64,000 nt of DNA from CALOBA01 sp942491465 (GTDB lineage: Bacteria; Pseudomonadota; Gammaproteobacteria; Chromatiales; Chromatiaceae). The position numbers were made by a program, and so were the translations under genes. How positions within the stretch are numbered: position 1 is the stretch's first letter; the number at the start of each line of letters is the position of its first letter. Shown here one piece after another: positions 55,806 through 64,000 of this stretch. The stretch spans positions 18,124-82,123 of the forward strand of contig CALOBA010000006.1 of the NCBI GenBank assembly GCA_942491465.1, read 5' to 3'. The notes beneath the pieces were generated by a model. The model searched no databases. It was not told the DNA's origin and saw nothing but the letters and a program-made list of their open reading frames with translations.

Positions 55806-56078
55806 TCAGTCGTCTTCGGTCACCTCGGCCAGCACCAGACCGGTGGCGGATTCCAGGTCGTTGGTGAAGCGGATGCAGTGCTCGGCGCCGTTGATGAGGT
55901 AGAGGTTGAAGCCGTCGGCCTCGCGGATGGGGGGGATGCCCACACCGATGTCGTCGTCGAGGCAGTGGGTGAAGTGCAGGTCGGGCAGGGCGTCGCGCAG
56001 GGCCGCGACGGCGTCCGGGGTGAGACCCGCGCGCTCGATGATGGCGGCGACCTTGTCGATGAGCTCGGGGGCGATCAT
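55806..56078 (-). CDS. DUF6129-like small protein, last gene of the nif operon
   Basis: 90 residues: MIAPELIDKVAAIIERAGLTPDAVAALRDALPDLHFTHC then DDDIGVGIPPIREADGFNLYLINGAEHCIRFTNDLESATGLVLAEVTEDD. It overlaps nafY by 4 bases, so the two are coupled. The family occurs behind nafY/nifX genes; a role in handling nitrogenase cofactor or electron supply is only guesswork. Confidence 0.78.
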   Translation of the reverse strand: MIAPELIDKVAAIIERAGLTPDAVAALRDALPDLHFTHCLDDDIGVGIPPIREADGFNLYLINGAEHCIRFTNDLESATGLVLAEVTEDD

Positions 56079-56782
56079 GCCTCTGCGGCCTCGCGCTCGA
56101 AGCGGATGCGCGCATCAACGTCGGCGCCCATGACCTTGGCCAGCCAGGGTGGGGCCTTGTGGCTGAGGATGCGCGAGAGCTCGGCCATGCAGGCAGAGGC
56201 CTTGGGGTTGTCGGGGAGCTTGATGGGGTGGATGTCGCGCTTGACGACCTTGGCCGCAGCAGCGCCGCCGATGGAGGCGCAGTAGAGGACCTGGCAGTCG
56301 GCGATGAGTTCGGCGCGGTAGCTGTTCTTCTCGTCGGTGGCCTGGCTGTCGTCGATGTCGCGGCAGTCGATCAGGCGGTAGCCGTCGGCGGCGACCTGAT
56401 AGACCAGGAAGCGGCGCGCGGAGCCGAAGTGGCCGTCGATCTGCTCGCCGCCGTTGGATGTGCAGGCGACGCGGATGGAGCCGGGCATGTCGCCCTCGGT
56501 GTAGGGCTCCACGGGCGGCGGCGGGGCGATGTCCGCGGCGGCCTCGCCCTTGAGCAGGGCCAGGGCCTGCTTGAGGGCGTCGGCGTCGATCTCGGCCAGC
56601 TCGCCGTCGGCGGCGGCCTTGAGGTCCTTGACTTTGAGCCCGGCGAGCTTCTCGGCGGTGGGCGGCAGCCCGACGACGTCGGCCAAGACCTTGAGCAGTC
56701 GGGCGGGATCGGTGTCGGGCAGCGTGCGAGCGGCCAGGCCGATGCGCAGCGCGATGTCGTCGGTGAGGGTAGCGTGGCTCAT
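56075..56782 (-). CDS. nafY: NafY-like nitrogenase accessory protein (FeMo-cofactor carrier)
   Basis: 235 residues. An N-terminal helical domain (DIALRIGLAARTLPDTDPARLLKVLADVV, AGLKVKDLKAAADGE) is joined by PPPPVEPYTEGD to the NifX/NifB-C fold: GSIRVACTSNGGEQIDGHFGSARRFLVYQV, LIADCQVLYCASIGGAAAAKVV, HPIKL. This two-domain layout is that of NafY, which binds FeMo-co and apo-dinitrogenase. It follows ferredoxin after an intergenic stretch of about 700 bases filled with repeats, so it might have lost or gained separate regulation. Confidence 0.82.
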   Translation of the reverse strand: MSHATLTDDIALRIGLAARTLPDTDPARLLKVLADVVGLPPTAEKLAGLKVKDLKAAADGELAEIDADALKQALALLKGEAAADIAPPPPVEPYTEGDMPGSIRVACTSNGGEQIDGHFGSARRFLVYQVAADGYRLIDCRDIDDSQATDEKNSYRAELIADCQVLYCASIGGAAAAKVVKRDIHPIKLPDNPKASACMAELSRILSHKAPPWLAKVMGADVDARIRFEREAAEA

Positions 56783-56884
56783 GGTCTTGGCTCGGCTTGG
56801 GGTTCTTGGTTAAGGGTGGGGGCCTGCGCCGCCGCTGGTGGACTGCGCTTCGCTTGTCCACCCTCGTATGCTACAAGCTAGGAT

Positions 56885-57004
<120 letters not shown>

Positions 57005-57076
57005 AACGCAGCTTGTTTGTATCCTTTAGGCGCAGCGCTACTAGCGCTTTGCTTCGAAGATATCGAGACCGGTCCC

Positions 57077-57146
57077 AGCTGTGGGAGCGATTTGCAATCG
57101 CGACTGCCGCGACGCAGAAGATCGCGACTGCAAGTCGCTCCCACAA
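57077..57146. repeat. Extragenic palindrome, family B
   Basis: TGTGGGAGCGATTTGCAATCGCGA at the left pairs with TCGCGACTGCAAGTCGCTCCCACA at the right. It is the same element as at 27625-27693, here inside the nif operon between ferredoxin and nafY. The surrounding 57147-57340 shows no gene. Confidence 0.8.
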
Positions 57147-57341
57147 CACCGTCGGGGCATGCCAGTGCCCTCGGGACTTCCGCAGCGGTGCATTAGGTTC
57201 CTTCTCGGGTTGCGGTGCCGGGCTCTGGCAAGGCCGAGAGCGATGTCGCGGCGGTTTCGCGTGCCGTTGCGTGTTGGCTGGGAGGCCAACACGCCCGGCG
57301 CGTCGACCTCGGGGGCAATAGCTGCCGCCCTGTGGTCGCGT

Positions 57342-57459
<118 letters not shown>

Positions 57460-57484
57460 CGGCTGTTTGGCTCGGGCCTAGGTG

Positions 57485-57679
57485 TTACGCCGGGACGATG
57501 CAGTCGTCTTCCATGCAGGCGTCGAGGCACTGCGGGGCGTCGTGGGTGCCTTCGCACTCGTTGCAGGTCTCGGTGTCGATCTTATACACACCCTTGAACG
57601 GGGTGATGGAGTCGGTGGGGCAGAGCGGCTCGCAGTCGCCGCAGGCGGTGCACAGGTCTTTTACGATCTTCAGTGCCAT
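57485..57679 (-). CDS. nif-linked 2[4Fe-4S] ferredoxin
   Basis: 64 residues. MALKIVKDLCTACGDCEPLCPTDSI is a first CxxCxxC...CP motif, and ETCNECEGTHDAPQCLDACMEDDCI a second with the long insert found in nitrogenase-associated (FdxN/FdxB-like) ferredoxins. It probably donates electrons to NifH or to cofactor assembly. It follows nifT by 20 bases. Confidence 0.88.
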   Translation of the reverse strand: MALKIVKDLCTACGDCEPLCPTDSITPFKGVYKIDTETCNECEGTHDAPQCLDACMEDDCIVPA

Positions 57680-57699
57680 GGTCTGTCTCCGGTCGGGAA

Positions 57700-57918
57700 T
57701 CAGTTGTCGGCGCGCTTGAAGCGCAGCGTGGTCGGGAACTCGGGGCGGGGGCTGATGGGGTCGATGTACCAGCGCGAGCCGTCGGTCAGCTCGACCTCGC
57801 CACCCCAGGTGTCGTCGGTGTCGGTCTCGACGGTGGCGATGGTCTCTTCCATGTCCTTCTTGGCGACGTAGAAGAGCAGACTGCCGGCGTCGTTCTTGCG
57901 GATCATTACGTTTGGCAT
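57700..57918 (-). CDS. nifT: NifT
   Basis: 72 residues, the usual NifT size: MPNVMIRKNDAGSLLFYVAKKDMEETIATVE, WGGEVELTDGSRWYIDP. NifT is a small protein of unknown, non-essential function, almost always coded right after nifK. It is so here, about 160 bases after nifK. The gap holds a GC-rich palindrome (GCTCCCACGC...GCGTGGGAGC, 58037-58061). Confidence 0.93.
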   Translation of the reverse strand: MPNVMIRKNDAGSLLFYVAKKDMEETIATVETDTDDTWGGEVELTDGSRWYIDPISPRPEFPTTLRFKRADN

Positions 57919-58076
57919 TGTTGTTTCCTGCTTGGGCGCGGTTGGCTCGTTCCCAGGCTCCAGCGTGGAAAGGCCTGGCGGACGCGCTGCGTCCCGAGTG
58001 CGTCGGCACGGTTGGGGCGCGGGGCGCCGGCCCTTGCTCCCACGCCGGAGCGTGGGAGCCAGCTGCGTCGTCGGGA

Positions 58077-59648
58077 CTAACGCACCAGGTCGTAGTTGTA
58101 GTCGGTCACGCCCATCTCGCGGGTCTCGTCGTCGAGCCGCTCCAGGACCGCGTTGACCAGGGTGGTCAGCATGTACATGGCACCCTCGTAGCCGTAGGTG
58201 GTCATGCGGTGCAGGTGGTGACGGTCGAAGATCGGGAAGCCGAGGCGGATCAGCGGCACCTCGAACTCCATGCCCTTCTTCAGCGTGTCGCGCTGGATGA
58301 ACTTGCCGTAGCTGTTGCCGATCAAGAAGTCCGGCTTGTCGGTGAAGCACAGCGAGCGCATGTGCCAGAGATCCTTGCTGATGTACACGGTGGCGTTGCT
58401 GCCGTAGTGCGATGCGGCCAGCATCTTCTCCATGGCCTTCTTCCAGCGCTTGTTGGCGTGGTTGCAGAGGATGTGGGTGGGCTCGGCGCCGAGTTCCATG
58501 AGGAACTTGGTCATGCCCATCAGGAAGTCTGCGTCACCGTAGAGGGCGAACTTCTTGCCGTGCAGCCACTGGTGGCTGTCCTGGATCATGTCGACCAGGC
58601 GACCGCGCTCCTTGGCCAGGGACTCGGGGATCGGCTTGCCGGTGAGCTCCGAGACCTTCATCAGGAAGTCGTCGGTCCACTCCAGGCCCATGGGGGTGTC
58701 GATGTGGTTGACCGGGTGGTGCCAGGTCAGCTCGGTGAACTTCTTGGTCTTCGGCAGCTGCCAGGGCTGCAGCAGCAGGGTGTCGATGGCGTTGGGGGCG
58801 TCCTTCATCTCGTCCAGGGAGGTGCCGCCGTCGTACATGCGGTACTCGCCGTCGGAGGGGGTGTCGAGCACCTCGGTGGGGTCGCACAGCAGCGAGTAGC
58901 CGACCTCCATCTCCTGCATCATCCGGTGCAGGACGCGGTAGTTGCCCAGATAGGTCTCGAAGCCCGGCACCAGGTTGATCTTGCCGTTGCTGCCGACCTC
59001 CTTGTCTTCCATGAAGTTCAGCGTGAAGTAGCGCTGCATGCCCTCGAACATGTTGTCCCAGCCGGTGGTGTGGCTGCCGACGAAGCTCGGGGTGTGGGCG
59101 AACGGGGTCGGGAACTCCTGCGGGATGCTGCCTTCCTTCTTGGCGTTGCCGATGAAGGCGTTGAGGTCGTCACCGATGACCTCGGCCATGCAGGTGGTGG
59201 ACACCGCGATGCACTCGGGCTTGTACAGGGCCTTGGCGTTCTCCAGGCCGTCGATCATGTTCTTCTGGCCGCCGAACACCGCCGCGTCCTCGGTCATGGA
59301 GTCGGACACGCAGGCGATCGGCTCCTTGAAGTGGCGGTTGAAGTAGGTGCGGAAGTAGGCGACGCAGCCCTGGGAGCCGTGCACGTAGGGCAGGGTCTTC
59401 TCGAAGCCCAGGGCGCAGAGCACGGCGCCGAGGGGCTGGCAGGCCTTGGCCGGGTTGACGGTCAGCGCCTCGCGGGCGAAGTTCAGCTCCTGGTATTCGA
59501 CGGTGGTGGTCCAGTCGAAGATCTCCTGGAGCTTGGCCTCGTCCGGGCGCTCCTCGACGCCGTCCTGCTTGCGGCCCATGTTCTCCGTGTACTCTTCGTC
59601 GCGGAACAGGGGGTAACTGGGCTTGATGTTGTCGACTGCTTGGCTCAT
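58077..59648 (-). CDS. nifK: Nitrogenase MoFe protein beta subunit
   Basis: 523 residues, normal for NifK. It provides half the P-cluster ligands: CQPLGAVLCALG, GSQGCVAYFR and STTCMAEVIGDD, plus the serine in VGSHTTGWDNM. Other marks are KINLVPGFETYLGNYR and YDGGTSLDEM. It pairs with NifD in the alpha2beta2 enzyme. It starts 262 bases after nifD, across a palindrome-rich gap. Confidence 0.98.
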   Translation of the reverse strand: MSQAVDNIKPSYPLFRDEEYTENMGRKQDGVEERPDEAKLQEIFDWTTTVEYQELNFAREALTVNPAKACQPLGAVLCALGFEKTLPYVHGSQGCVAYFRTYFNRHFKEPIACVSDSMTEDAAVFGGQKNMIDGLENAKALYKPECIAVSTTCMAEVIGDDLNAFIGNAKKEGSIPQEFPTPFAHTPSFVGSHTTGWDNMFEGMQRYFTLNFMEDKEVGSNGKINLVPGFETYLGNYRVLHRMMQEMEVGYSLLCDPTEVLDTPSDGEYRMYDGGTSLDEMKDAPNAIDTLLLQPWQLPKTKKFTELTWHHPVNHIDTPMGLEWTDDFLMKVSELTGKPIPESLAKERGRLVDMIQDSHQWLHGKKFALYGDADFLMGMTKFLMELGAEPTHILCNHANKRWKKAMEKMLAASHYGSNATVYISKDLWHMRSLCFTDKPDFLIGNSYGKFIQRDTLKKGMEFEVPLIRLGFPIFDRHHLHRMTTYGYEGAMYMLTTLVNAVLERLDDETREMGVTDYNYDLVR

Positions 59649-59714
59649 GGGGTGTCTCCTGCCGCGCCGCTAATCTGCGGACTTTCGGCTCTGAGGATGG
59701 GAATTCGGTTTCGT

Positions 59715-59890
59715 CGGGCTCGTCTCGGCTAAACGCAGAGACACAGAGACGCAGCGTGTTGACCTGCTCGAAACAGTCCCTGTGATGGGCGCAAACGGCC
59801 CTTGGCTGTCCACGCCGAGGCGTGGAAGCCGGTCTTCCGCAGTCTTGCCCTGCGGCCCTCGCTGCGTCTTAGCGTCTCTGCGGTTGCCTT
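59715..59890. repeat. Palindrome in the nifD-nifK gap
   Basis: AACGCAGAGACACAGAGACGCAGCG (from about 59733) pairs with CGCTGCGTCTTAGCGTCTCTGCGGTT (59859-59885); inside is a smaller CCACGCCGAGGCGTGG hairpin. The element could stabilise mRNA ends or lower nifK expression relative to nifD. Confidence 0.65.
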
Positions 59891-59910
59891 TAGGTCAGGT
59901 CAGCGCAGCT

Positions 59911-61392
59911 TCAGGCGGTCTTGGCCAGGGCCGGCGCTTCGGCGTCGGTCTGCTGCCAGGGCGCCTGCATGCTCTTCCAGCAGGGGTTGTTGATGGTCAT
60001 GTCCATGTCGCGGGCGAAGATGGCGAAGCCGTCGTAGCCGTGGTACGGACCGGAGTAGTCCCAGCTGTGCATCTGGCGGAAGGGCACACCCATCTTCTGG
60101 AAGATGTACTTCTCCTTGATGCCGGAGCCGATCAGGTCGGGCTGGACGCGCTTGACGAACTCCTCGAACTCGTAGCCGGTGACGTCGTCGTAGAGCAGCG
60201 TGGCGTTGCCCATCTCCTTCATGGTGCGGTCGTAGTCGTCGTTGTGGGCGAACTCGTAGCCGGTACCGACCACTTCCATCCCCAGGTCCTCGTAGGCGCC
60301 GATGATGTGGCGCGGACGCAGACCGCCGACGTAGAGCATGACGCGCTTGCCTTCCAGGCGCGGGCGGTACTTGGCGATGACCGCGTCGTACTCGGCCTGG
60401 TACTTGGCGATGACCTTCTCGGCGTTGGCCTGGATCTTCGCATCGAAGCGTGCGGCGATGGCGCGCAGCGACTCGGCGATCTTGGTGGGGCCGAAGAGGT
60501 TGTACTCCATCCACGGGATGCCGTACTTCTCTTCCATGTGCCGGCTGATGTAGTTCATCGAGCGGTAGCAGTGGATGAGGTTGAGCTTGACCTTGGGGGT
60601 CAGCTCCATCTCGCTCAGGGTGCCGTCGCCGGACCACTGGGCAACCACGCGCAGGCCCATCTCTTCGAGCAGGATGCGCGAGGACCAGGCGTCGCCGCCG
60701 ATGTTGTAGTCGCCGATGATGGCCACGTCGTAAGGCGTGGTCTCGAAGGACTCGTCACCGTCGCGATTGCCGATGACCCAGTCGCGGATGGCGTCGTTGG
60801 CGATGTGGTGGCCCAGGGACTGGGAGACACCGCGGAAGCCCTCGCAGCGCACCGGCACGATCGGCTTTTCGAGCTCCTGGGATTTCTTCTTCGCGACCGC
60901 CTCGATGTCGTCGCCGATCAGGCCGATCGGGCACTCGGACTGGATGGAGACGCCCTTGGCCAGCGGGAACAGGGTCTCCACTTCGTCGATGATCTTGTCG
61001 AGCTTCTTGTCGCCGCCGAAGACGATGTCCTTCTCCTGGAAGTCCGAGGTGAAGTTCATGGTGCCGAAGGTGTTCACCCCGGTCATGCCCACGTAGTAGT
61101 TGCGGCGACCGGCACGGGAGTACTGACCGCAGCCGACCGGGCCGTGGGAGATATGGACCATGTCCTTGATCGGACCCCAGACCACACCCTTGGAGCCCGC
61201 ATAGGCGCAACCACGAACGGTCATGACGCCCGGCTGGGACTTGCGGTTAGAGGTGATGCATTTCTTCGACTGCTCGACGCTCTGGTCGTTGACGGCCAGA
61301 TGCTTGGCGCGATCCTTCTTGGCCTTTTCGGGGTAGACCTCGAGCACCTCTTGGATGAGGGCTTCGGTCTCTTCGCGAGTCATGTTTGCCAT
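59911..61392 (-). CDS. nifD: Nitrogenase MoFe protein alpha subunit
   Basis: 493 residues from MANMTREETEALI; GAGGAAAG precedes the ATG. Cluster ligands are present: RGCAYAGSKGV, GPVGCGQYSR and CPIGLIGDD for the P-cluster, and HCYRSMNYI (Cys275 equivalent) and HSWDYSGPYHG (His442 equivalent) for FeMo-co. The residue next to the cofactor in GHHIANDAIRDW is also conserved. It is a Mo-type NifD, not VnfD or AnfD. A GC-rich hairpin (CCGGCGTCTGCCGG) lies in the 256-base gap from nifH. Confidence 0.98.
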   Translation of the reverse strand: MANMTREETEALIQEVLEVYPEKAKKDRAKHLAVNDQSVEQSKKCITSNRKSQPGVMTVRGCAYAGSKGVVWGPIKDMVHISHGPVGCGQYSRAGRRNYYVGMTGVNTFGTMNFTSDFQEKDIVFGGDKKLDKIIDEVETLFPLAKGVSIQSECPIGLIGDDIEAVAKKKSQELEKPIVPVRCEGFRGVSQSLGHHIANDAIRDWVIGNRDGDESFETTPYDVAIIGDYNIGGDAWSSRILLEEMGLRVVAQWSGDGTLSEMELTPKVKLNLIHCYRSMNYISRHMEEKYGIPWMEYNLFGPTKIAESLRAIAARFDAKIQANAEKVIAKYQAEYDAVIAKYRPRLEGKRVMLYVGGLRPRHIIGAYEDLGMEVVGTGYEFAHNDDYDRTMKEMGNATLLYDDVTGYEFEEFVKRVQPDLIGSGIKEKYIFQKMGVPFRQMHSWDYSGPYHGYDGFAIFARDMDMTINNPCWKSMQAPWQQTDAEAPALAKTA

Positions 61393-61648
61393 CTTGGCTT
61401 TCCTCGATTGCGGCGCCACCGCTAATCCGCCGATGGTCGCACGGAGACAAAGGGTTGCCCGGCCGGCGTCTGCCGGGGGCGGACAGGCGTGACCTCGATC
61501 AGGCTCGCGTTCGAGTCAAGTGTCGCTCCGTCCCGAACCGGGCCGGCCTTGCGGCCACCCGGAACCGGACGGGCGGGAGCCCCATGAACGCGCTTGCCGA
61601 GGCTTGGATCGATCTCAGATCGACGATCGATCCGAAGGACCGCAGGCC

Positions 61649-62527
61649 TCAGGCAGCCGCGGTGTCGGCGGTCTTGCCGACGATGCTCTCGTCTTCCTCG
61701 TCCATCAGGCCGAAGTCCATCAGCAGGTCTTCCAACGCATCCATGGTGATCGGCGTGGGAATGACCATCATCTTGTTGTCGATGATCTTCTGCGCCAAGG
61801 TGCGGTACTCGTCGGCCTGCTTGGCCTTGGGGTCGTACTCGATGACCGTCATGCGACGGATCTCGGCGCGCTGCACGACGTTGTCGCGCGGCACGAAGTG
61901 GATCATCTGCGTGCCGAGCTGACGGGCCAGCTCCATGATCAGCTCGTCTTCACGGGCGGTGTTGCGGCTGTTGCAGATCAGGCCGGCGAGACGCACGCCG
62001 CCGGAGCTGGCGTACTTCACGATGCCCTTGGAGATGTTGTTGGCCGCGTACATGGCCATCATCTCGCCGGAGCAGACGATGTAGATCTCCTGCGCCTTGT
62101 TCTCGCGGATCGGCATGGCGAAGCCGCCGCAGACCACGTCGCCGAGCACGTCGTAGAAGACGAAGTCGAGATCGTCTTCGTAGGCGCCTTCCTCTTCGAG
62201 GAAGTTGATGGCGGTGATAACGCCGCGGCCGGCGCAGCCAACGCCCGGCTCCGGACCGCCGGACTCGACGCACTTGATGTTGCCGTAGCCGACCTTCAGC
62301 ACGTCTTCCAGCTCGAGGTCCTCGACCGAGCCAGCCTCGGCGGCCATCTCCATGATGGTGTTCTGGGCCTTGGAGTGCAGGATCAGACGGGTGGAGTCGG
62401 CCTTGGGGTCGCAACCGACGATCATGACCTTCTTGCCCAGCTCGGCGAGGCCGGCGACCAGGTTCTGGGTGGTGGTGGACTTGCCGATACCGCCTTTGCC
62501 GTAGATGGCGCATTGACGCATTGCCAT
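61649..62527 (-). CDS. nifH: Nitrogenase iron protein (dinitrogenase reductase)
   Basis: 292 residues. P-loop IYGKGGIGKSTTTQN, switch and cluster regions with VGCAGRGVITAINFLEEEG (cluster cysteine and the arginine that DraT ADP-ribosylates), and DVLGDVVCGGFAMPI (second cluster cysteine). It passes electrons to NifDK with ATP hydrolysis. First gene of the operon, 72 bases downstream of a sigma-54 promoter, and divergent from draT. Confidence 0.99.
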   Translation of the reverse strand: MAMRQCAIYGKGGIGKSTTTQNLVAGLAELGKKVMIVGCDPKADSTRLILHSKAQNTIMEMAAEAGSVEDLELEDVLKVGYGNIKCVESGGPEPGVGCAGRGVITAINFLEEEGAYEDDLDFVFYDVLGDVVCGGFAMPIRENKAQEIYIVCSGEMMAMYAANNISKGIVKYASSGGVRLAGLICNSRNTAREDELIMELARQLGTQMIHFVPRDNVVQRAEIRRMTVIEYDPKAKQADEYRTLAQKIIDNKMMVIPTPITMDALEDLLMDFGLMDEEDESIVGKTADTAAA

Positions 62528-62599
62528 TGGGTGGGGTCTCCCGATTGTTCGCCGCTGTTGCGGGCGGTTGAACAGAGATTGGCCTTCGCAGAGCTTTAA

Positions 62600-62614
62600 G
62601 CAAGCAGTGTGCCA
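62600..62614 (-). promoter_or_regulatory. Sigma-54 (-24/-12) promoter of the nif operon
   Basis: On the minus strand TGGCAC-N5-TTGC reads TGGCACACTGCTTGC, an exact match to the RpoN consensus, followed by TTAAAG. It lies 72 bases before the nifH start. A possible but imperfect NifA site (TGT-N10-ACC) is seen at 62685-62700 on the minus strand, at a typical upstream distance. Confidence 0.92.
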
Positions 62615-62716
62615 ACATTCCAGATGCCCTAACCCACTGTTTATCCTGCGCTGCATTTTCGCAAGGCGGCCGGATGTCTGGTTTGGTAGCATCCCCGACA
62701 AAGCCGCAAGGCCTGT

Positions 62717-64000
62717 ATGGATAACAACAGACAAACCGAACAAGACCGCCAGCCGACCGCCACGCCCTCCCTGCCGCAAGACGCCCGCCTGCCCATCAAC
62801 CGCTGCAACCTGCCGGCCGTCATCCTCGGCAGCCTGACCTTTCAGGAGCACCCGGTCGCGCTGGAGATCGACGGCATCCGCGACTTCCACGCCGACCTCT
62901 TCGTCGACACGCTGGCCCCGCTGGAGCAGCGCCGAGCGCCGCGCAGCTTCATGGACTACATGGCGGTGAGCTTTTCGCCTGGAGCATCTCGAGGAGGCCG
63001 GACTGACGCCGGGGAAACGCAAGAAGAAGTCGCGGGTCAACGCCAACTATCTGCGCATGGTGCGCGGCTGGTCCTTCGACTCGGACGGCCGCGAGGGCGC
63101 GGTGCTCAAGCGCTGGGTCGAGAGCCGCTTCGGCCTGCTCGCCAGACACCACGCCGGCCCGCTGGACGGCCGCCACAGCGATGCCTACCATCAATATCTC
63201 GTCGAAGGCACCCGCGGCCTCTACGCGACCAACGCCCTCGAGGCCCAGCTCGACCTCCTCTATACCTATTGTCAGTACGAGCTCCTCCAGGCCCACCCCG
63301 AAGAGACCCACCTCAGCCTCTACCGCGGCATCAACCGCATCGACGAGCACGAGATCCTCGAAACCCTTGGCAGCGGGCGCTATCGCGTCCTCTTCAACAA
63401 CCTCAACAGCTTCACCAGCAGCCGCGAGCGCGCCGACGAGTTCGGGGACTACATCCTGATCGCGGAGGTGCCTCTGCCGAAGATCTTCTTCTTCAACCGG
63501 TTGCTGCCGGGGATGCTGAAGGGAGAGGATGAGTATGTGGTGATCGGGGGGGTCTATGAGGTCGGGATCAGCACCCTCTGGAACGTCGGCATCGATATCG
63601 GTATCGGAAGCCGAATCGATCCCGATAGCGATAGCGATAGCGATACCGACCCCGCCCCCGATAGCGATCCGGTTTCCGTGATCCCGCAGCCATCATTTGA
63701 TCGCGACGGCGCTCCAGCGTCGTTGCGCATCCCCCGGCGCTCCAGCGCCGCGTCTTCGGTGGTGACGGCACTCCAACAAGGTCCTGCGAGGTGGGGCGGT
63801 GCTCGGGACGCGCCGCTGGAGTGGCGCAAGAGGCGTCACGGCGGGAGCGCCGTGACGATCAGCAAAGGCATACGGTCAATGGCGATGCCTTCACGGGGGG
63901 GTAGCTGGATGCTGGGATCACCATCAGCCTGGATGGTCCGTGGGTGTTGGGGCGAGCGTCTGCGGTGTGCGTCACTTCGCTGGCAGAGGAGCGGGGCTGC
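62717..64000 (+). CDS. draT: DraT, NAD+-dinitrogenase-reductase ADP-ribosyltransferase; +1 frameshift and no stop within the window
   Basis: The first frame gives LPINRCNLPAVILGSLTFQEHPVALEIDGIRDFH and RSFMDYMAV, the DraT N-terminus. In the run TTTT at 62972-62975 one extra T shifts the match to RLEHLEEAGLTPGKRKKKSRVNANYLRM, GWSFDSDGREGAVLKRWVESRFGL, LSLYRGINRIDEHEIL, NNLNSFTSSRERADEFG and EYVVIGGVYEVGISTLW, where the family normally ends (about 63585). Here the frame stays open through (GATAGC)n and palindromic repeats to the window edge. DraT switches off NifH by ADP-ribosylating its arginine when ammonium or darkness is sensed. The partner draG is not in the window. Confidence 0.85.
63623..63862. 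repeat. (GATAGC)n microsatellite and family-A palindromes at the draT 3' end
   Basis: GATAGC units at 63623-63646 are followed by family-A palindromes (CGACGGCGCTCCAGCGTCG, GGCGCTCCAGCGCC, GCGCCGCTGGAGTGGCGC, GGCGGGAGCGCCGTGACGATCA) to 63862. They stand where the draT stop codon would be expected. Confidence 0.75.

Noticed and set aside
57912..59732. Long open frame on the plus strand opposite nifK
   Set aside because: It is the antisense shadow of nifK caused by high GC codon bias; the minus-strand protein is unmistakable NifK.
62685..62700. NifA upstream activator site (TGT-N10-ACA) for nifH
   Set aside because: The best match ends in ACC instead of ACA, so it is mentioned only as a weak candidate and not listed as a feature.

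Overview
The window is about 64 kb of high-GC DNA from a nitrogen-fixing gammaproteobacterium, most likely a purple sulfur bacterium (Chromatiaceae or relatives). This is inferred from the gene types (nifHDKT-ferredoxin-nafY with a divergent draT, znuACB-zur, rpsT/murJ divergent, cutA-dsbD, betaine-lipid genes) and not from any rRNA marker; no rRNA or tRNA gene was seen.

Layout. (1) 1-25.6 kb is mostly ordinary core genome: dsbD (cut by the window edge), cutA, fxsA, ychJ, a DUF3127 gene, an RsmB-type rRNA methyltransferase, a glycosyltransferase, rpsT/murJ, a zinc-uptake operon (znuACB-zur) with a visible Zur box, a PAS-GGDEF-EAL protein, an L,D-transpeptidase, a cyclic-nucleotide-binding protein, a DUF2189 membrane protein, a betaine-lipid operon (btaA-btaB-metallophosphoesterase), sprT, a RES toxin, psiE and a dicarboxylate symporter. 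Gene remnants (alpha/beta hydrolase, glycerate kinase, DUF123) and three kinds of palindromic mobile-looking repeat are scattered through it. (2) 25.7-54 kb is a heavily rearranged accessory island. It holds an hsdM tail, vapBC pairs in all states of decay, a large CHAT/NB-ARC/TPR STAND protein, an Rpn-type nuclease, a Wadjet (mksFEBG/jetABCD) operon broken by a deletion that fuses mksE to mksB, a membrane-anchored NACHT/FGE-sulfatase protein whose C-terminus looks like the variable region of a diversity-generating retroelement, a PHP/ABC ATPase (TrlF type), an AlbA_2/Schlafen protein, and a pglZ remnant joined to a helicase fragment. (3) 54-64 kb is the nitrogenase operon on the minus strand: nifH-nifD-nifK-nifT-ferredoxin-nafY-DUF6129, read from a sigma-54 promoter at about 62.6 kb. 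draT, for post-translational control of NifH, is divergent.

The distal end of the nif operon (nafY, DUF6129, ferredoxin) has been copied into the neighbouring island several times: an intact extra nafY/DUF6129 pair at 51.3-52.2 kb, an in-frame nafY-DUF6129 fusion at 44.5 kb, and short pieces at 33.8 and 54.2 kb. The copies sit beside the same toxin-antitoxin and Rpn modules and beside hexanucleotide (GTTGTC)n arrays. One extra copy looks like the product of recombination between two such arrays.

Two cautions. Seven reading-frame breaks in long genes were found; one (mksE/mksB) is a true deletion, and the other six are all +1 shifts, which could be real decay or a systematic sequence or assembly error. 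Product names rest on protein motifs read by eye, without database searches.
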